Positions 31,706-42,700 are shown, numbered from the stretch's first letter. The stretch: DNA of 45,748 bases from Echinostoma caproni (GCA_900618425.1 UZAN01042796.1:1-45748); one strand, 5' to 3'. Notes: a model not told the origin generated them from the sequence alone. Numbers and translations: made by a program.

Positions 31706-33620
31706 AAGAGGCTTTCATTCTCCCTATAGGGGATGAACATTCAGCCACTACACAATCACTCTTCTTTGGAAATTACATGGTTACAAAACGAATGATGATA
31801 CGTTACATATACAAAAAGCCAGTTTAGCAAAGAGTTTATCTAAGAGTCCCAATGACAAGATCAGCGTTGGTAAGAAACCGTGCCAGGTGCGGTATTATAG
31901 AAGACTTGTATGTAGTGGTGCGTGCTGCTATATGTTTATACATGGAACGAGTGCTAGATGTGGAGATACATTGACTAAGGTGCGGGTACAGTGGGTGAGA
32001 TGGATCAGGTGGTATTCTGGTAGAAAGTTTCTGGCATGCCCTAAGGTGCTGTGAAATAATAAACTGCACAACATACTCAAGGGATATGCCGCTGTATCGA
32101 CATACGTGTTTGATGGATGTGCGTATGAGTTTGAAGTCTTTGCTTAAAAGACCCGGAAAAATAACAGGGGATGCATAAAGCCAGTGGGGGAGGATACAGG
32201 ATAAAACAAAACGCTTTATTAAGTGAGTTGGGGTAGATAACATCTTCAGAAACGAATAATGTAAAAGGTGAGTTTTCTGACTTTGTGAAATGTCTTAATG
32301 ACATGAGGAGACCAAGAAAGATTGCGGGAAATGGTGACCCCAAGATATTTGACGAAGCATGCTCTTCTTCACCACTGATAATAACATGCTGACAAGAGTT
32401 CATCACGTCAATATATTGATCACCCTTCAGTAAAGAAAATAAAACATCATTACACTTGGAAGGATTCATTGTAAGATTGTGTTGTGCAGACCAGTCGGTG
32501 AGCAGTGAAATATTCTGCATAAGTTTGGGGTACACGGAGGAGTTCGAAAACATCATGCCATGCACAACATCATCGGCACACTTAATGAGCAGACAATCAT
32601 CAAGAGCAGGCATTGAAGAAATATAAGTTGTGAACAGGAAGGGAGAGAGAATAGCGCCTTGAAGAGCTCCTTAAGTGGAGGGTAAAAGTGAAGAGTTACG
32701 ACTCTTATATTTGGTAAACTGTGGTCGATTGGTGAAATAATTACTTAACAGATTGATAAGCTCCAGCTGAATGCCTTTCTCAAAAAGAGTGTGAAGAAGT
32801 TTGGACCTATCAACACAATTAAAGGCATCACTATAATCAAAGAAACGTAGCTTAACAGCTTTACATTTCCTGTCCAAGGAGCAAGAGATATAATGAATGA
32901 GGGATGCCAACGCATCAATGGTTGACCTGGAACTGCAGTAGGCAAATTTATTGGGATCAGGTGCATTCAGCTGGGGCAGCNCAAACCCACAGAAATGCAA
33001 GCAATCGGACGAAATTTGCAAGGTCCCTTTCTGGGTACTGGTGTGATAGAAGCCGCTCTCCAGCAGTCCGGAATGCAATGTTTAGTAAAACCCAGGTTGA
33101 GTAGGTTGGTGAAAACAGGGAACAGGGAGGCTGCACAATCTTTGAACACAACAGGTGGCAGTCCATCAGGACCGCATGCTTTATTAGACTTCAGGTTGAT
33201 GAGGGATTTGAATAATTCAGTTTGATCGGTACTTAAATTCACAATATTAGTAGCGCGGGCAACCGCTGTGAATGGAATAGGGTTGTCGGTTTCAGTATTG
33301 CTGAATTGGCGATTGATATCGTCCACATTGGCAGCTGGAAGATTCCCCTTCGTTTTGAGACTGCAGAACTCAAACACCATTTTCCATGTATCCCGACAAT
33401 TTCTGTTTGCCAGTAGTGCATGTACATAAGCGGCGTTTACTCTCCGCAGTTCAGCCTTGATTACTTTTGAGTGGTCTTTCACCAAAGAAAACTTTTTCGC
33501 CTCGAAAGCTTGTTCTTTCTTCCGACGCAATCGTTTAAGTGTAGGGGACCAAAAACGGTCTGACCGTATGTATTTGCTTGAACAAGTCTGTCCATTTATT
33601 TGCGGATAAGTAGAAACCAA
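31681..33620 (-). pseudogene. CR1-like LINE, 5'-truncated, frame-broken
   Basis: Minus-strand order, starting at 33620: RFWSPTLKRLRRKKEQAFEA, LKSNKACGPDGLPPVVFKDC, DCWRAASITPVPRKGPCKFR, PIACIS. After a break near the N at 32981 come KFAYCSSRSTIDALASLIHY and LRFFDYSDAFNCVDRSKLL (motif A). After a stop comes a GALQGAILSPFLF-like motif B, then LIKCADDVVHGMMF, where motif C reads CADD, not YADD. Next are LTMNPSKCND and a C-terminal frame, FVLSCILPHWLYASPVIFPG. The element ends in (CTTGA)n, fitting the short tandem 3' ends of CR1 elements. It lies in the same orientation as UNC79. Confidence 0.82.
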
Positions 33621-33989
33621 TTTTTTTCGATGCTACCCAGATAAACTATTGGAGTGTGTTTATGTTATGATTTGGTCTGTACACAGTATTCGTATTATAA
33701 ACTCCACCGTTATTATCACCTCCACTGTTTACTTGATGTTCTTATTTCTAGATGACCAAAGTGATCACAGATGATATGCAACATTAGTTGATTTAGCCTC
33801 ATTTTTTGAAACCCGCAATACGAGTACCACTAACCCAATAGCAATATTGGCTGGTTGTTTCATTTTCCCTTACGGTATTCAATTAGATGTGCACCGCTCC
33901 ACAACCGATTCTCTTGGGGGTGATTCTCTACCAACAATTAAGCAGCATCGGATTCGGAACCTATTCTCCTCCTGTGCCGACCCGGAAAT
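33621..33989. other. UNC79 intron H-I, nothing recognised
   Basis: Unique-looking sequence between the LINE 5' truncation point and repeat family 2 copy 4. Confidence 0.4.
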
Positions 33990-34240
33990 CGCACGACTGT
34001 GTAGCAGGAGTGCCGTTAGCATACGGATGGACTGGACGTGACAACAAGAGCATTACAGAACGTACAAGTCTACTGGTAATCAGACAGTCTCGTGTTGGGG
34101 TGAGAGATTTTAAGCACCACAGATCGTAGAATATGATCCAATCAGATCGCATTTGGGGTCAGAGGGAATTTACTTGCTTAAAGTCACAGGTGAGAGGGAC
34201 GAGACGATCGAAAACGATGTAGCAATCGCATTGTATAAGT
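33990..34240 (+). repeat. dispersed repeat family 2, copy 4
   Basis: Contains CATACGGATGGACTGGACGT, GACAACAAGAGCATTACAGA, ATCCAATCAGATCGCATTT, CAGAGGGAATTTACTTGCTT and GGTGAGAGGGACGAGACGA. It is the closest relative of the copy at 28395. A plus-strand frame running out of it at 34153 is probably spurious. Confidence 0.68.
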
Positions 34241-34834
34241 TATATACAATATCCTTACTGACCAGGACCTCAGAGGATGCATACTGGCGAACAAAACTGA
34301 AGACCATGGCAATAAAAAACTTCCAGAAACACCGTGAATCAGTTTATTTTATAAAGACCAAAAGAAATCTAAGCATAATGCCTTACAACTTATCTTCAAT
34401 CATAGGAAACAACAAATCAATAACTACCATACTCTCTGGCCATGAGAAAGGCATTTGTTTCGGGGGATGTTATTCAACCGCGGGGTTTTTCGACACCTCC
34501 ACCCTCATTGGGGTGTCGGAGTGTGGAACAGACATGTGAAAAGAAATGCACTCGATCTGGATTGTGCAGCGCTGTGTTCAACACAGTGAGCCGATGTCCA
34601 TGACGTCACCGTAAACGAGATATGTACCAATAACAGAGCACTCTGATCGCTTAGAAATGGATCGTTTACAGCGAGAAGCCTAGGAAATTGTAAAACAACC
34701 TGGGGGTATTTTTTTTGTTTTTAAAGATTCGCTTCATCTGTGACACGGTACTCATTATGCGATTATGACAACAATGATTCACAAACGAGAATCGGATCCT
34801 AGTGGAGGACAAGTGTCTATCGAAATTCACTCAC
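34241..34834. other. UNC79 intron H-I, short hairpin only
   Basis: CGACACC and GGTGTCG near 34488-34519 can form a seven-pair stem; otherwise nothing recognised. Confidence 0.4.
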
Positions 34835-35060
34835 CTTGTACAAGATAACCAACAAAGTCTGGAGCCAATGCAGCCGGGCTTGCGGTTCAAGTAAACGCAA
34901 AGTAAACGTGGGCGGCTGAGAGTCGGTTGCATAACGTTGCGGGGATGCACAGAATTGGAGGACAACCAAAGTCTGGTGCAAAATACACGAACCCATCCCG
35001 AAATTTCGGTCCAAAACACCGCCCACATGTGCTAGGAATGCATGGAACACTGTTGAGTTC
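34835..35060 (-). CDS. unc79: UNC79 exon H (NSTVFHAFLAHVGG block)
   Basis: 226 bp. The acceptor is TTTATACGACAG|G and the donor TACAAG|GTGAGT. The sequence starts (R)NSTVFHAFLAHVGGVLDRN and continues with GSCILHQTLVVLQFC. The segment PPTFTLRLLEPQARLHWLQ follows, then LLVILYK. This is one of the best-conserved-looking stretches of the visible gene and matches my memory of UNC79 closely. The open frame extends upstream past the acceptor, but the phase of exon G and the pyrimidine tract fix the start. Confidence 0.86.
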
Positions 35061-35844
35061 CTGTCGTATAAATCAAGAGTCAATAGACCAGGATTGAGCA
35101 CGTTTTTAGGATAATTTAAAAATGCGATTGACGTTGCCCTTACAGAAAGAAACGTCACACATTTTCAAGGAAAATTTGTAAAACAAAGCACAGGTGAAGG
35201 CACGGTAATTCAACTTTATCTGCTGNTATCTGCTGACTAGAGCCCATACTCTTTGACTGTGGATCGAAAATCCTGGTCTCTAGGTATAACATTTGAAAAC
35301 TACAGCTTCTACAAGCACAACAAGGAATGAATGATTTTTAGGAAGGCACCGTGGTCGACTGAAGGCAGTCTAGTGATATGCAGAAATGTGAAAGCTGGGT
35401 GGTAGTGGTGGTGATGGCGGAAGACAGTCAGGCATGTAAACGTTCACTTACGCACCCTATGTATCAGTTCTCTCTCATGCTGAAAGTTGGGTTAATCTCA
35501 GTTGCAGATCAGGGGGATAAATGAGACAACGAACAATTCCAACACCCACTTGTTTAGTCTGCATGAATTATAGCACACAAATAATAAACTGAATCGCCAC
35601 AAGCGCCGGCTGCCTATTCAGATAGATAGACATCGTTTGCTGCATTGCACAACATAATCCATCTGAATGTGACTAAACGTTTATGAGTTTGTAATTTGTA
35701 ATTTGGATCGAGATAAATCCTCTTTATTTTACCCAACTCAAAGGATCGTGGATAATCAATTAGTTTTAAAGCAAATGGATGAAATGAGTTGAAAAAACCT
35801 CGAAGAAAACTTCACTTCACTTGATAGACTTAGTGATAACGCAC
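35061..35844. other. UNC79 intron G-H, nothing recognised
   Basis: The single N at 35226 sits between two copies of TATCTGCTG, suggesting a slippage-prone tandem pair. Confidence 0.45.
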
Positions 35845-36166
35845 CTCATACGATGTGGAGGCATGCTAAATGATCCGTCCGCGTAGCCTAGCAGAAAAGC
35901 TAAATGACGTTGTGCTTTGCTCAAAGCTTTCCGATCACGTAATTCATCCTTGGCATTCGATCCGCTATTCGGATTTCGTCCCGGTGTCCCGGTAGATGAG
36001 CCCTCTTCCACACGCAGATCGAATTGCACACTGGACATGAATTTTAGCAATAGTCGAACCCATTGATGTAGCGTGTCCCGTTCTTGGCTCTCCTGATCCA
36101 GGGCGTTTCGAATGGTACTGAGAAATTTATTGCTACTGTCCATGAATTCAGCACCTGCGATTGTGG
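35845..36166 (-). CDS. unc79: UNC79 exon G
   Basis: About 107 codons. The tract TCTCTCTCTCTCTCAC followed by ACATCAG|CC is taken as the acceptor; CGCAG|GT at 36154 is an in-phase alternative. The donor is ATGAG|GTGCGT. Key sequence is AEFMDSSNKFLSTIRNALDQ, QERDTLHQWVRLLLKFMSSV and LSKAQRHLAFLLGYADGSFS, amphipathic helices of the HEAT-like scaffold around a Ser/Gly/Asn-rich linker. The terminal AG plus the first G of the next exon encode Arg. An AG dinucleotide repeat on the plus strand is simply this exon's polypyrimidine tract. Confidence 0.8.
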
Positions 36167-36269
36167 CTGATGTTTCCAGGGATTGTGAGAGAGAGAGAGA
36201 ATGTATCGACAAATGTGAAGTTAGTGAGTAATCAGACAAATAAGCGAATAGAACACTATAGAATCATAC

Positions 36270-36279
36270 CGAAGGCAAG
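36270..36279 (-). CDS. candidate 10-nt microexon of UNC79
   Basis: Exon F ends in phase 0, while exon G can only begin with two bases of a split codon. The skipped coding length must therefore equal 1 modulo 3. On the minus strand, TTTTATTAG|CTTGCCTTCG|GTATGA offers an acceptor, 10 coding bases and a donor that fill the need, encoding Leu-Ala-Phe plus one base. This is inference from phase alone. Another unseen exon or a wrong boundary would explain the mismatch equally well. Confidence 0.28.
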
Positions 36280-37409
36280 CTAATAAAAGTCAATTCTCTT
36301 TTGAAACATGTTAAATCTGACAGTCCATCTCTCTTTATATACATGTATCTGACAAATAAGACATGCAGGGGTGTATGGGATAGACTCCCGGATGGTAGAT
36401 TACACTGATCTGTTTGCCAAAAAAACGAATTTGTCAGCACCTATAACGCTCCAGCTTTTCTCCTTTGGCTGACAAATGCGGGATCGTGAGAACTTTGTTT
36501 GATCGAGCCAGGAATATTTGATCTCTGAACAAACTATAATTTGAAGGACAATCCCTATGGAAAACATGATTAAACACCCATTACCCAGAAAGATGCTCTA
36601 ATACTCAACCAAGGTGTTTGACTGAGGCAAATGAGGAATTTTATTTTGGAAGAGGCTGTTTATGAGTGAAGCCGTTTACTCATAGTTGAAAATTCAACTT
36701 CCTATTTAAACATAGAATATGACATGTGCCCTTTCTGGAACACCGTTTAGTTCGCCTTTGGAAAAACATCATTGCGATATATAGCTGCATACATGGTATT
36801 GCATCTGTTTTACCCGTACCTCCCAATGTTCCCAGTCTGTGTTGCACGTGATCGCTTATTGGCCGCATTTATCGTTTAGACTTTGATTTACAGTAGCTTT
36901 TCTTCACGTGAGCTTATTCTAAATGCCTACGTACTGACCACTTTACTCGATGCCTTGTCCAACTGGCATCCCACCCCTCCTATGTCGGCACCCACTGCCA
37001 ATTCATTTTCGATCATGTGACCTTCCGATTGGCTCTCCACATGCACACACACGCACTTTCTCCAGCACACGTTCCGTCCCGTTTAACTCTGACTTGACCT
37101 TTGTGACAAAGTTCCAGGTTGTACTTCATTTATTCATTCCTTGCTTATCGTGGACCCGAATTCCCCAGCCCCGACTGTGATTGGACAGTCCTCGTATCAG
37201 TCGGTCTTGTGTTTATCCTTATCACTTGGTGTTTGTCCTTCGTCCCGTCCGTTTTACTTTGTTCGCCGACCGAAGGTTTTGACCGCTCGTTTTGCCCTAG
37301 CAGCTGCTACCTGTATCAGCCCTGATCGATTGACTGTTCGGTGAACTCCCTGTGAGAACGCCACGAATTGTATTTTTGTATATGTGGTTGTGTTGTAACC
37401 GTTACTTAC
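36280..37409. other. UNC79 intron, no further exon found
   Basis: Searched on the minus strand for an exon of length 1 modulo 3. GT-containing candidates at about 36817 and 36949 gave stops or the wrong phase. Plus-strand frames at 36950-37344 show no domain. Confidence 0.45.
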
Positions 37410-37468
37410 CTGTAGTGCCGCATTCATTGGACGTGAGTAAACAATCGTACTTAGTTCAATTCCGTCTT
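37410..37468 (-). CDS. unc79: UNC79 exon F
   Basis: 59 bp. The acceptor is CCATGTCAG|AA and the donor CTACAG|GTAAGTAAC. It reads (Q)DGIELSTIVYSRPMNAALQ in the frame continued from exon E and ends in phase 0. The intron between E and F is only 80 bp, short for this gene but not unusual for the smallest metazoan introns. The SRPMNAALQ block looks conserved, which argues for a real coding exon despite its size. Confidence 0.68.
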
Positions 37469-37548
37469 CTGACATGGCGCGTCACTCAACTTTGGCCTAG
37501 ACACCGGACAGGTCTAACACATGGGTACAGACTGCTTGCACAACTTAC

Positions 37549-37644
37549 GCGGAAATAGTCCGTTGAAAGAGGCCATGGACATTCGGGATCTCCGAGAGCC
37601 ATGAAATCGAGTTCTCGGCAGACCTGATTCCGTTTCAGCATTTC
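37549..37644 (-). CDS. unc79: UNC79 exon E (Arg/Ser segment)
   Basis: 96 bp with a textbook acceptor (CTTTTTCTTCCAG|GA) and donor (CGC|GTAAGT). In the phase set by exon D it reads NAETESGLPRTRFHGSRRSR, then MSMASFNGLFP. An alternative open frame reads EMLKRNQVCRELDFMALG, which looks attractive in isolation but leaves the flanking exons out of phase. The chosen frame contains basic-directed Ser motifs (RRSRMSMAS) that could be kinase sites (inference). The splice sites are certain-looking; the reading frame is the uncertain part. Confidence 0.62.
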
Positions 37645-38513
37645 CTGGAAGAAAAAGAGTAAAATCGTAGCGTAACAAAAGGGTCCACTGCATAGTAAGA
37701 TAACTATAACACAGGATTCGCATTTTACTGTGCTAGATTGCTTATTTATACACGACCAAGGGGTATCACCGATTGTATAGATTTGAGCACAGACAAAAAT
37801 GACCCCTTCCCGATCGTCCAACGATTGATCGATTTGCCGACCATAACTGATAACCAATGGATTCGCTCATATGCGTCTATATTTCAACTGGAATCGATCA
37901 ATAACCAATGGTCTCAGTGAGGACCCTATCCCCACCAACTTATTCACAAATTACTTTTGCTATGTATCAAGAAATTACTTTATGTGGGAGACTCCCACAA
38001 TTATATCAGAAGACAAAAATGTAGCGAATAAGCTTGTTTTCGTAACTTCATCTTCAGGCATTTCCAGTTAGGTGTATATTTATTATAAAAGATAGAAACG
38101 AAGGCGATTGGTTCAATAATAATATTCTGGATGACCTACTATTGTGAAAGACCGGGTTCAATATGTGCGATATGAAGCCCAAAGCGATTGATGGATTCAC
38201 CTGAAGTAGCAAAGGTTTAGTCATGACGATACGTCGGTGTGCACTGACAAATCATCATTGAACTTATTTCAATTAATGTTTGATTTATTTATTTGACCTG
38301 GTTGTTCCTTATGAAACTGTTTTTCTATTTCGCATTTTTACAAGTAATTCGTAGTTAGAACATTAATATAGCCTGATCGCGTGGCATTATGTAGAAAACG
38401 TTTCAAGTTCAAGCTATAAGTTTGTTGTAGTCAACCACGGGTGGAACATTAACCATAGGCTTTGCGATCAAAAGTTACCAACCGCTCTCTTGTGTAAACG
38501 GTCAGCAGCTTAC
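37645..38513. other. UNC79 intron D-E, nothing recognised
   Basis: No repeat or RNA gene seen. Confidence 0.45.
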
Positions 38514-38720
38514 CAGCTTGTCCTGTGGCAGACTCGAATGATGAGTGTTTGGGGAGAGTTAAACCTCGCCCAATTCCGGCTAAGGGTGTTTCCGTTGTTG
38601 CAGTCGTGGCACCGACGGTGGCGGTGGGGGCGGCAGCAACGCTGGCCGTTTGTACTTGACTCGTTCCGGATCCGAATGTAGCGGGCCTCGTCGTGAGTGA
38701 ACTCATTTGTCTTAGCTGGG
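38514..38720 (-). CDS. unc79: UNC79 exon D (low-complexity linker)
   Basis: 207 bp. The acceptor CTTCGAAAG|CC supplies two bases that complete the codon left by exon C, and the donor is GCTG|GTAAGC. It encodes QLRQMSSLTTRPATFGSG, an Ala/Thr/Val-rich stretch, then GRGLTLPKHSSFESATGQAG. A second possible donor (TTG|GTAACT at 38479) would place the next exon in another frame. The GTAAGC donor is preferred because it alone keeps exons D, E and F in phase. The sequence is Ser/Thr-rich and probably disordered. The acceptor has a weak pyrimidine tract, so the start is less certain than the end. Confidence 0.6.
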
Positions 38721-39154
38721 CTTTCGAAGTTTGGCAGATCGAACGGAGTCCACTACTCCGGGAGATTGCAAAACAGGCACGTTCAAAATGGTTTTGAAAA
38801 TGTTGACTGTTCCGGTGGTATCCGTTCAAATCAGTGACTTTATTTGGCAAAGGTGAACAACGCAATATGGACATGAAGAGGTAGGAATGGAGCTTGAAAG
38901 ACGCTGACATTTATAAGGTCATCACAGCATAAGAACAAAAGTACTGCATCAACTGCAAATGATTTTTGAACCTGTGATGATCCAAGTTTCCAAGATAACG
39001 CCAAGCTAAGCATTGTGGTGTCTGGACAACAAACCACGGACCGATCAGAAGCTGTGCGCTTCAAAAAAGCTGTGTTGAAGAGAATACAAACAGGCGACTG
39101 GCGAGGATCTATTGAACCAATGACGTCTCTGGGTACATATTATTTAATCCCAGT

Positions 39155-39300
39155 CATTTCCTCCAATAAGCTAACCGCTACTTCTGTGACCTTCCTTGTG
39201 CATTTCGGTTCCGAGAGATTCTGACATACGATTATCAGGACGATTCCGCGTTCCAGTTGCGATTGCGATTTGTGATCCTCGATTCGTATCTATTCTGCAT
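39155..39300 (+). repeat. dispersed repeat family 1, copy 2
   Basis: Second copy, with CAATAAGCTAACCGCTACTTC and TTGCGATTGCGATTTGTGA. It lies in UNC79 intron C-D. Divergence from the other copies suggests an old family. Confidence 0.6.
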
Positions 39301-40231
39301 CTTCCGCTTGAATTTGCTTTCAACATTTCAATCTTAATTCTGCTCTTTTATCTAAACGGGGTACCAAAAGACAGCAACCAAAACCGGCGCACGAAAGTGC
39401 ATGGTTAATGGTTGTAAAAATGAAAGTGAAAGTGGACTATTCCGTCCACTACAGAATCACACCAAATTAATGAATGGGTGTGATGCTAAAGAGCAACCGC
39501 TACCAAGGACAATGATGAAGTGTATCAAGCCCTCATAAAGAGTGAGCTGAAAATCTGGAATGTACTGGTAAGTGTTTCAACTATTTTGCGTATCATGCTG
39601 CTTGCTGTGTTTAGGATAACGCTCACGGTTTGGAAAAAAGCGTATACGGTTCAGAGCAGCCTGAGTAGTTCTGCTAGATACGTAGCTAATACAGTGAATG
39701 AAAAATCATGGGTCGACTATGTAACGTCTGATGGTAAATGCGGCCACCAGGAAGCTAATTAAGGAAACAAATGAAACATCCGTGTGTGTGAGCGTATCTG
39801 TGTGACCATGACCATTGGACTAACACGGGCTCGTACTCCAAGTGGCAAGCATATAGACTGAAGATTTTTTTTGTTTTTGTAAGGCTTGGCAACCGCGCTA
39901 GTAATATTTCATAGTGAGTGCTTGTAGCTCATTGGACCGTTTTGTTTCATGGCATTTTGTTTGCTTTACTTTGCAGGTTTACCTTTAACCCCGATCCACA
40001 GAGGACCTGTCTGCAAGTGTTTCCTTACCACCCCGTGCCCCGCCTCCTCGTCGTCGTTTGTTGGCCGCAAGGCCTCGTATTGTCTCCAGCTACGAGAACA
40101 CCAGCCGAGGAACATCCTGTCGGGCATCTCTATTCACTCCGCTGCGCTGCGGGAGCCCGGAGTGCGTTTGCAATACATTTGATCACATGGGAAATTTCCC
40201 ACACAAGCTTCGTGTCTGTGAATTCACTTAC
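39301..40231. other. UNC79 intron C-D with a GC-rich island
   Basis: 39960-40190 is markedly GC-richer than the rest of the intron and is open in more than one plus-strand frame and in part on the minus strand. It starts after TTTGCTTTACTTTGCAG, which would be a plus-strand acceptor. No family was recognised. It may be a transposable-element fragment. Confidence 0.35.
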
Positions 40232-40427
40232 CAGATTCAATATCTGGTTGTCCCATGTTACTCATCTGTGCCTGTAGAGCCAGTAGTCCAAATCGATTGA
40301 CAAAGAAGTCCCACGTGAACACCTGACGGTCTGGTAGGATACAACTGAGCTGATGCATTCGCTGAAGAATCAGGCATCGATCGGCAATCACTGAGTCAAA
40401 TTGGAATTCCAGGCATTGAATACCGCA
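40232..40427 (-). CDS. unc79: UNC79 exon C
   Basis: 196 bp, 65 codons plus one base. The acceptor is AATTTAG|TGC in phase 0 and the donor TCTG|GTAAGTG. The translation begins CGIQCLEFQFDSVIADRCLI and continues with LQRMHQLSCILPDRQVFTWD and FFVNRFGLLALQAQM. This matches the UNC79 segment that directly follows the DWRVRF domain, which supports the exon order. The frame is short and has no initiator of its own, so ORF callers miss it. A GC-rich stretch with overlapping plus-strand open frames lies just downstream of the donor. Confidence 0.85.
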
Positions 40428-41364
40428 CTAAATTACACGAAGTCAGGGAGGAAAACATGGAGATCAAGTAGAATTTGATTTCACTGTACTGGAGAATGTT
40501 AAACTTACCCTAAGTATACGTTTTAACATGTAAATGACTACAGAGCACAATCATTCAATTTAGTTCCGAGCACCGATTGAATTAACAAAGCTCAGCCGCT
40601 TATCCGCTCTCGTTTCCCTGCATGATGATTTAATCATTTCACTATTTTTTCTCAACCCGGTAAGGCCAACAGTAAGGGGGGGGGGGGGTTGGANTGGACG
40701 TCACAAATGAAGATGATAAGTTTTGGTTCAACAACAATAACAACAACATTAGAGACAATTAAATTATGCGGCAGCTCACAAAACAATATTGATGTTCAGC
40801 GTTTTAGGCAGTTAAAAATTGATGTTCCACGTGTCAAGCAACTTTCTCGCTCCATCTCCCGATTCGAAATTAAAAATATCAACTCCAGCTGTGCATGCCC
40901 TCGGAACGAGCACGCGAAGACTTGTAGCAGTTTCACTGACCACTGTATCAAGTGAATCGGATAGGATTACTCATGCCCCATGCATGATTACATTTGCTCT
41001 TAAATAGAATCGCGATCAAATGCTGGAAATCACTTAACATGGGATGAGTCTTTCATGAACTAGTGCTCATTCGGTCTGGGGTCCGGCATTCATGAGCGAT
41101 TCGAATAGTCTAGACTCTTACCCGAAAAATCTTCCAGGTTAACCCCAGCATTTGTTCATGGAGTACTCTTGTGATGAGTCAGACCCTCAAGATGACTCCC
41201 CTCAAGCGTCTACGCATTCCAGTTTCCGGAAATTAGGCCATGTACCAACAGTATCTATCAGTCAACAGTCAAACATTTCAAACAGAACTCGTGCGACTCG
41301 AAGAACGAGAACGGCGATTGATTGATGTCCATTTGACCTATGATATTTCTATTCGCAAATTTAA
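40428..41364. other. UNC79 intron B-C, nothing recognised
   Basis: Includes a G-run at 40678-40688 with an ambiguous base at 40694. Confidence 0.45.
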
Positions 41365-41505
41365 TCCCACCGATATCTTTCAATAAATGAAACGAGACTT
41401 CTGTGGCCTTTTTACTGTGTCTCGGTGATGGGAGATTCTAGCTTACGATTGCTAATGCGATTCTGTGCGACCGCGATTCGTATCCCGTAATTCGTAATTA
41501 CTTCG
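41365..41505 (+). repeat. dispersed repeat family 1, copy 3
   Basis: Third copy, with CAATAAATGAAACGAGACTTC, GTGGCCTTTTTACTG and CCGCGATTCGTAT. It lies in UNC79 intron B-C. Confidence 0.6.
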
Positions 41506-42353
41506 AGTACTACGACTGTATTTGTTTATGGAAAGATCGGTTTGCGTCAAATGAACTTCGCTATTGCGACAAACCTATTAAAATGAGTGACGTGTGACGG
41601 CCAATGAACTAACAGCGTACCACTGTTACAAGTTGAACGCGATTGTCAGATTCGTGTGGGATTCAAATGGGACCAAGAAAGCTCGGCCCATATACAGTAA
41701 TATAGTCTTTTAGTGATGCAAATAATTACCAGTGTTGTGAGTTGCTACTCACATTTGTTAGTAGTAGGTTTGGACTGCACAAACGAATATGATCGTTGGT
41801 TTTTCTTGGAGTCAAAACTGAACAATACCTCATCTAGCGAATTTTTATTTTCAAGGTTGTAACTACAGAAAATGCACATCTACTGTTGAACTGCTCCATC
41901 AAGTATCCTACAAGCTTTTCGAAATTATGGTTGACCTGTTCTAGACGAGACGTTTGGTCTGATGTACTCCATATTATCGATACTCTTCTCGTTCTTCTTA
42001 ATAAACAACTCCCCTCGACCTGGCATTGGCTCTTTGGAAGTAAAGCACTAGTATGACTCAACCTTTACACGAAACTGTGCCCGACAAAATTTTGTTAGCC
42101 GGATGATCAATGTGTGTAGTATAATAGTACAACCGAGTACTACCGGTTGTCTTCAGGTTGCGGATGAGTGATCAAGCAAGTGGTTAGCCAAAATAGGTGA
42201 GCGACAGTTCCCTGAATAAGCGGTTGTGAACGCTCACTGGTCGTGGTATAGAACTAGTGGGTTTTCGTCTGGAAACAAGCGCCCTACATAAAGGCAAATG
42301 AAGTTTATACACATCAAAGTGATGTACTCGAAATTGGCCTGCTACTAGATAAA
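41506..42353. other. UNC79 intron B-C, nothing recognised
   Basis: A 75-codon minus-strand frame at 41834-42061 has no domain and no fitting phase. Confidence 0.4.
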
Positions 42354-42433
42354 GCCATTACCTCTTATCCAGTCGTCCGATTTGAGCGAAGCTAAGCACG
42401 GGCTTGATGGGTATTCGGATTGGTAGAACACCC
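42354..42433 (+). repeat. 5S rRNA-derived sequence (SINE head or pseudogene)
   Basis: GCCATTACC, CAGTCGTCCGATTTGAGCGA, AGCTAAGCACGGGCTTGATG and GGTAGAACACCC follow the order and spacing of metazoan 5S rRNA. They include the internal A-box/intermediate region (GAAGCTAAGCA-GG). The 5' third is divergent and several bases around the C box are missing, so it cannot be a functional 5S gene. A unique-looking body of about 250 bp follows to about 42700, as in 5S-headed SINEs. Confidence 0.68.
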
Positions 42434-42700
42434 TACAAAGCGTACATGATCTGCTCGATCGGCCACTGGCTACCGAAATACTCTCTATCTGTTGCTCCGA
42501 TGATAGCACTCCGTTGTGCATAGGCTACTGTTGTCACCTCGAACGAAGACCGAATGATGTTTATGAGATCACGGATAAGTTCCATTGTGTACTGCTCATG
42601 CTACTGCGTCTCCGGGCTGCCCCAGTGGGCGAACTGGCAACTATGATACCTTAACTTCGATCTAGACTCGGACCCCTGTTCCGTTCGAAATATACATGGA
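42434..42700 (+). repeat. possible body of the 5S-headed SINE
   Basis: Moderately GC-rich sequence contiguous with the 5S-like head, ending near TTCCGTTCG. No open frame or tail repeat fixes its end. Assignment rests on adjacency only. Confidence 0.3.

Noticed and set aside
36680..36868. Minus-strand ORF as the missing UNC79 exon between F and G
   Set aside because: Its usable acceptor/donor pairs give a length of 2 modulo 3 or meet a stop, not the required 1 modulo 3.
38449..38910. Single 153-residue minus-strand protein
   Set aside because: Only 38514-38720 is exon; the flanking translation is intron beyond plausible splice sites.
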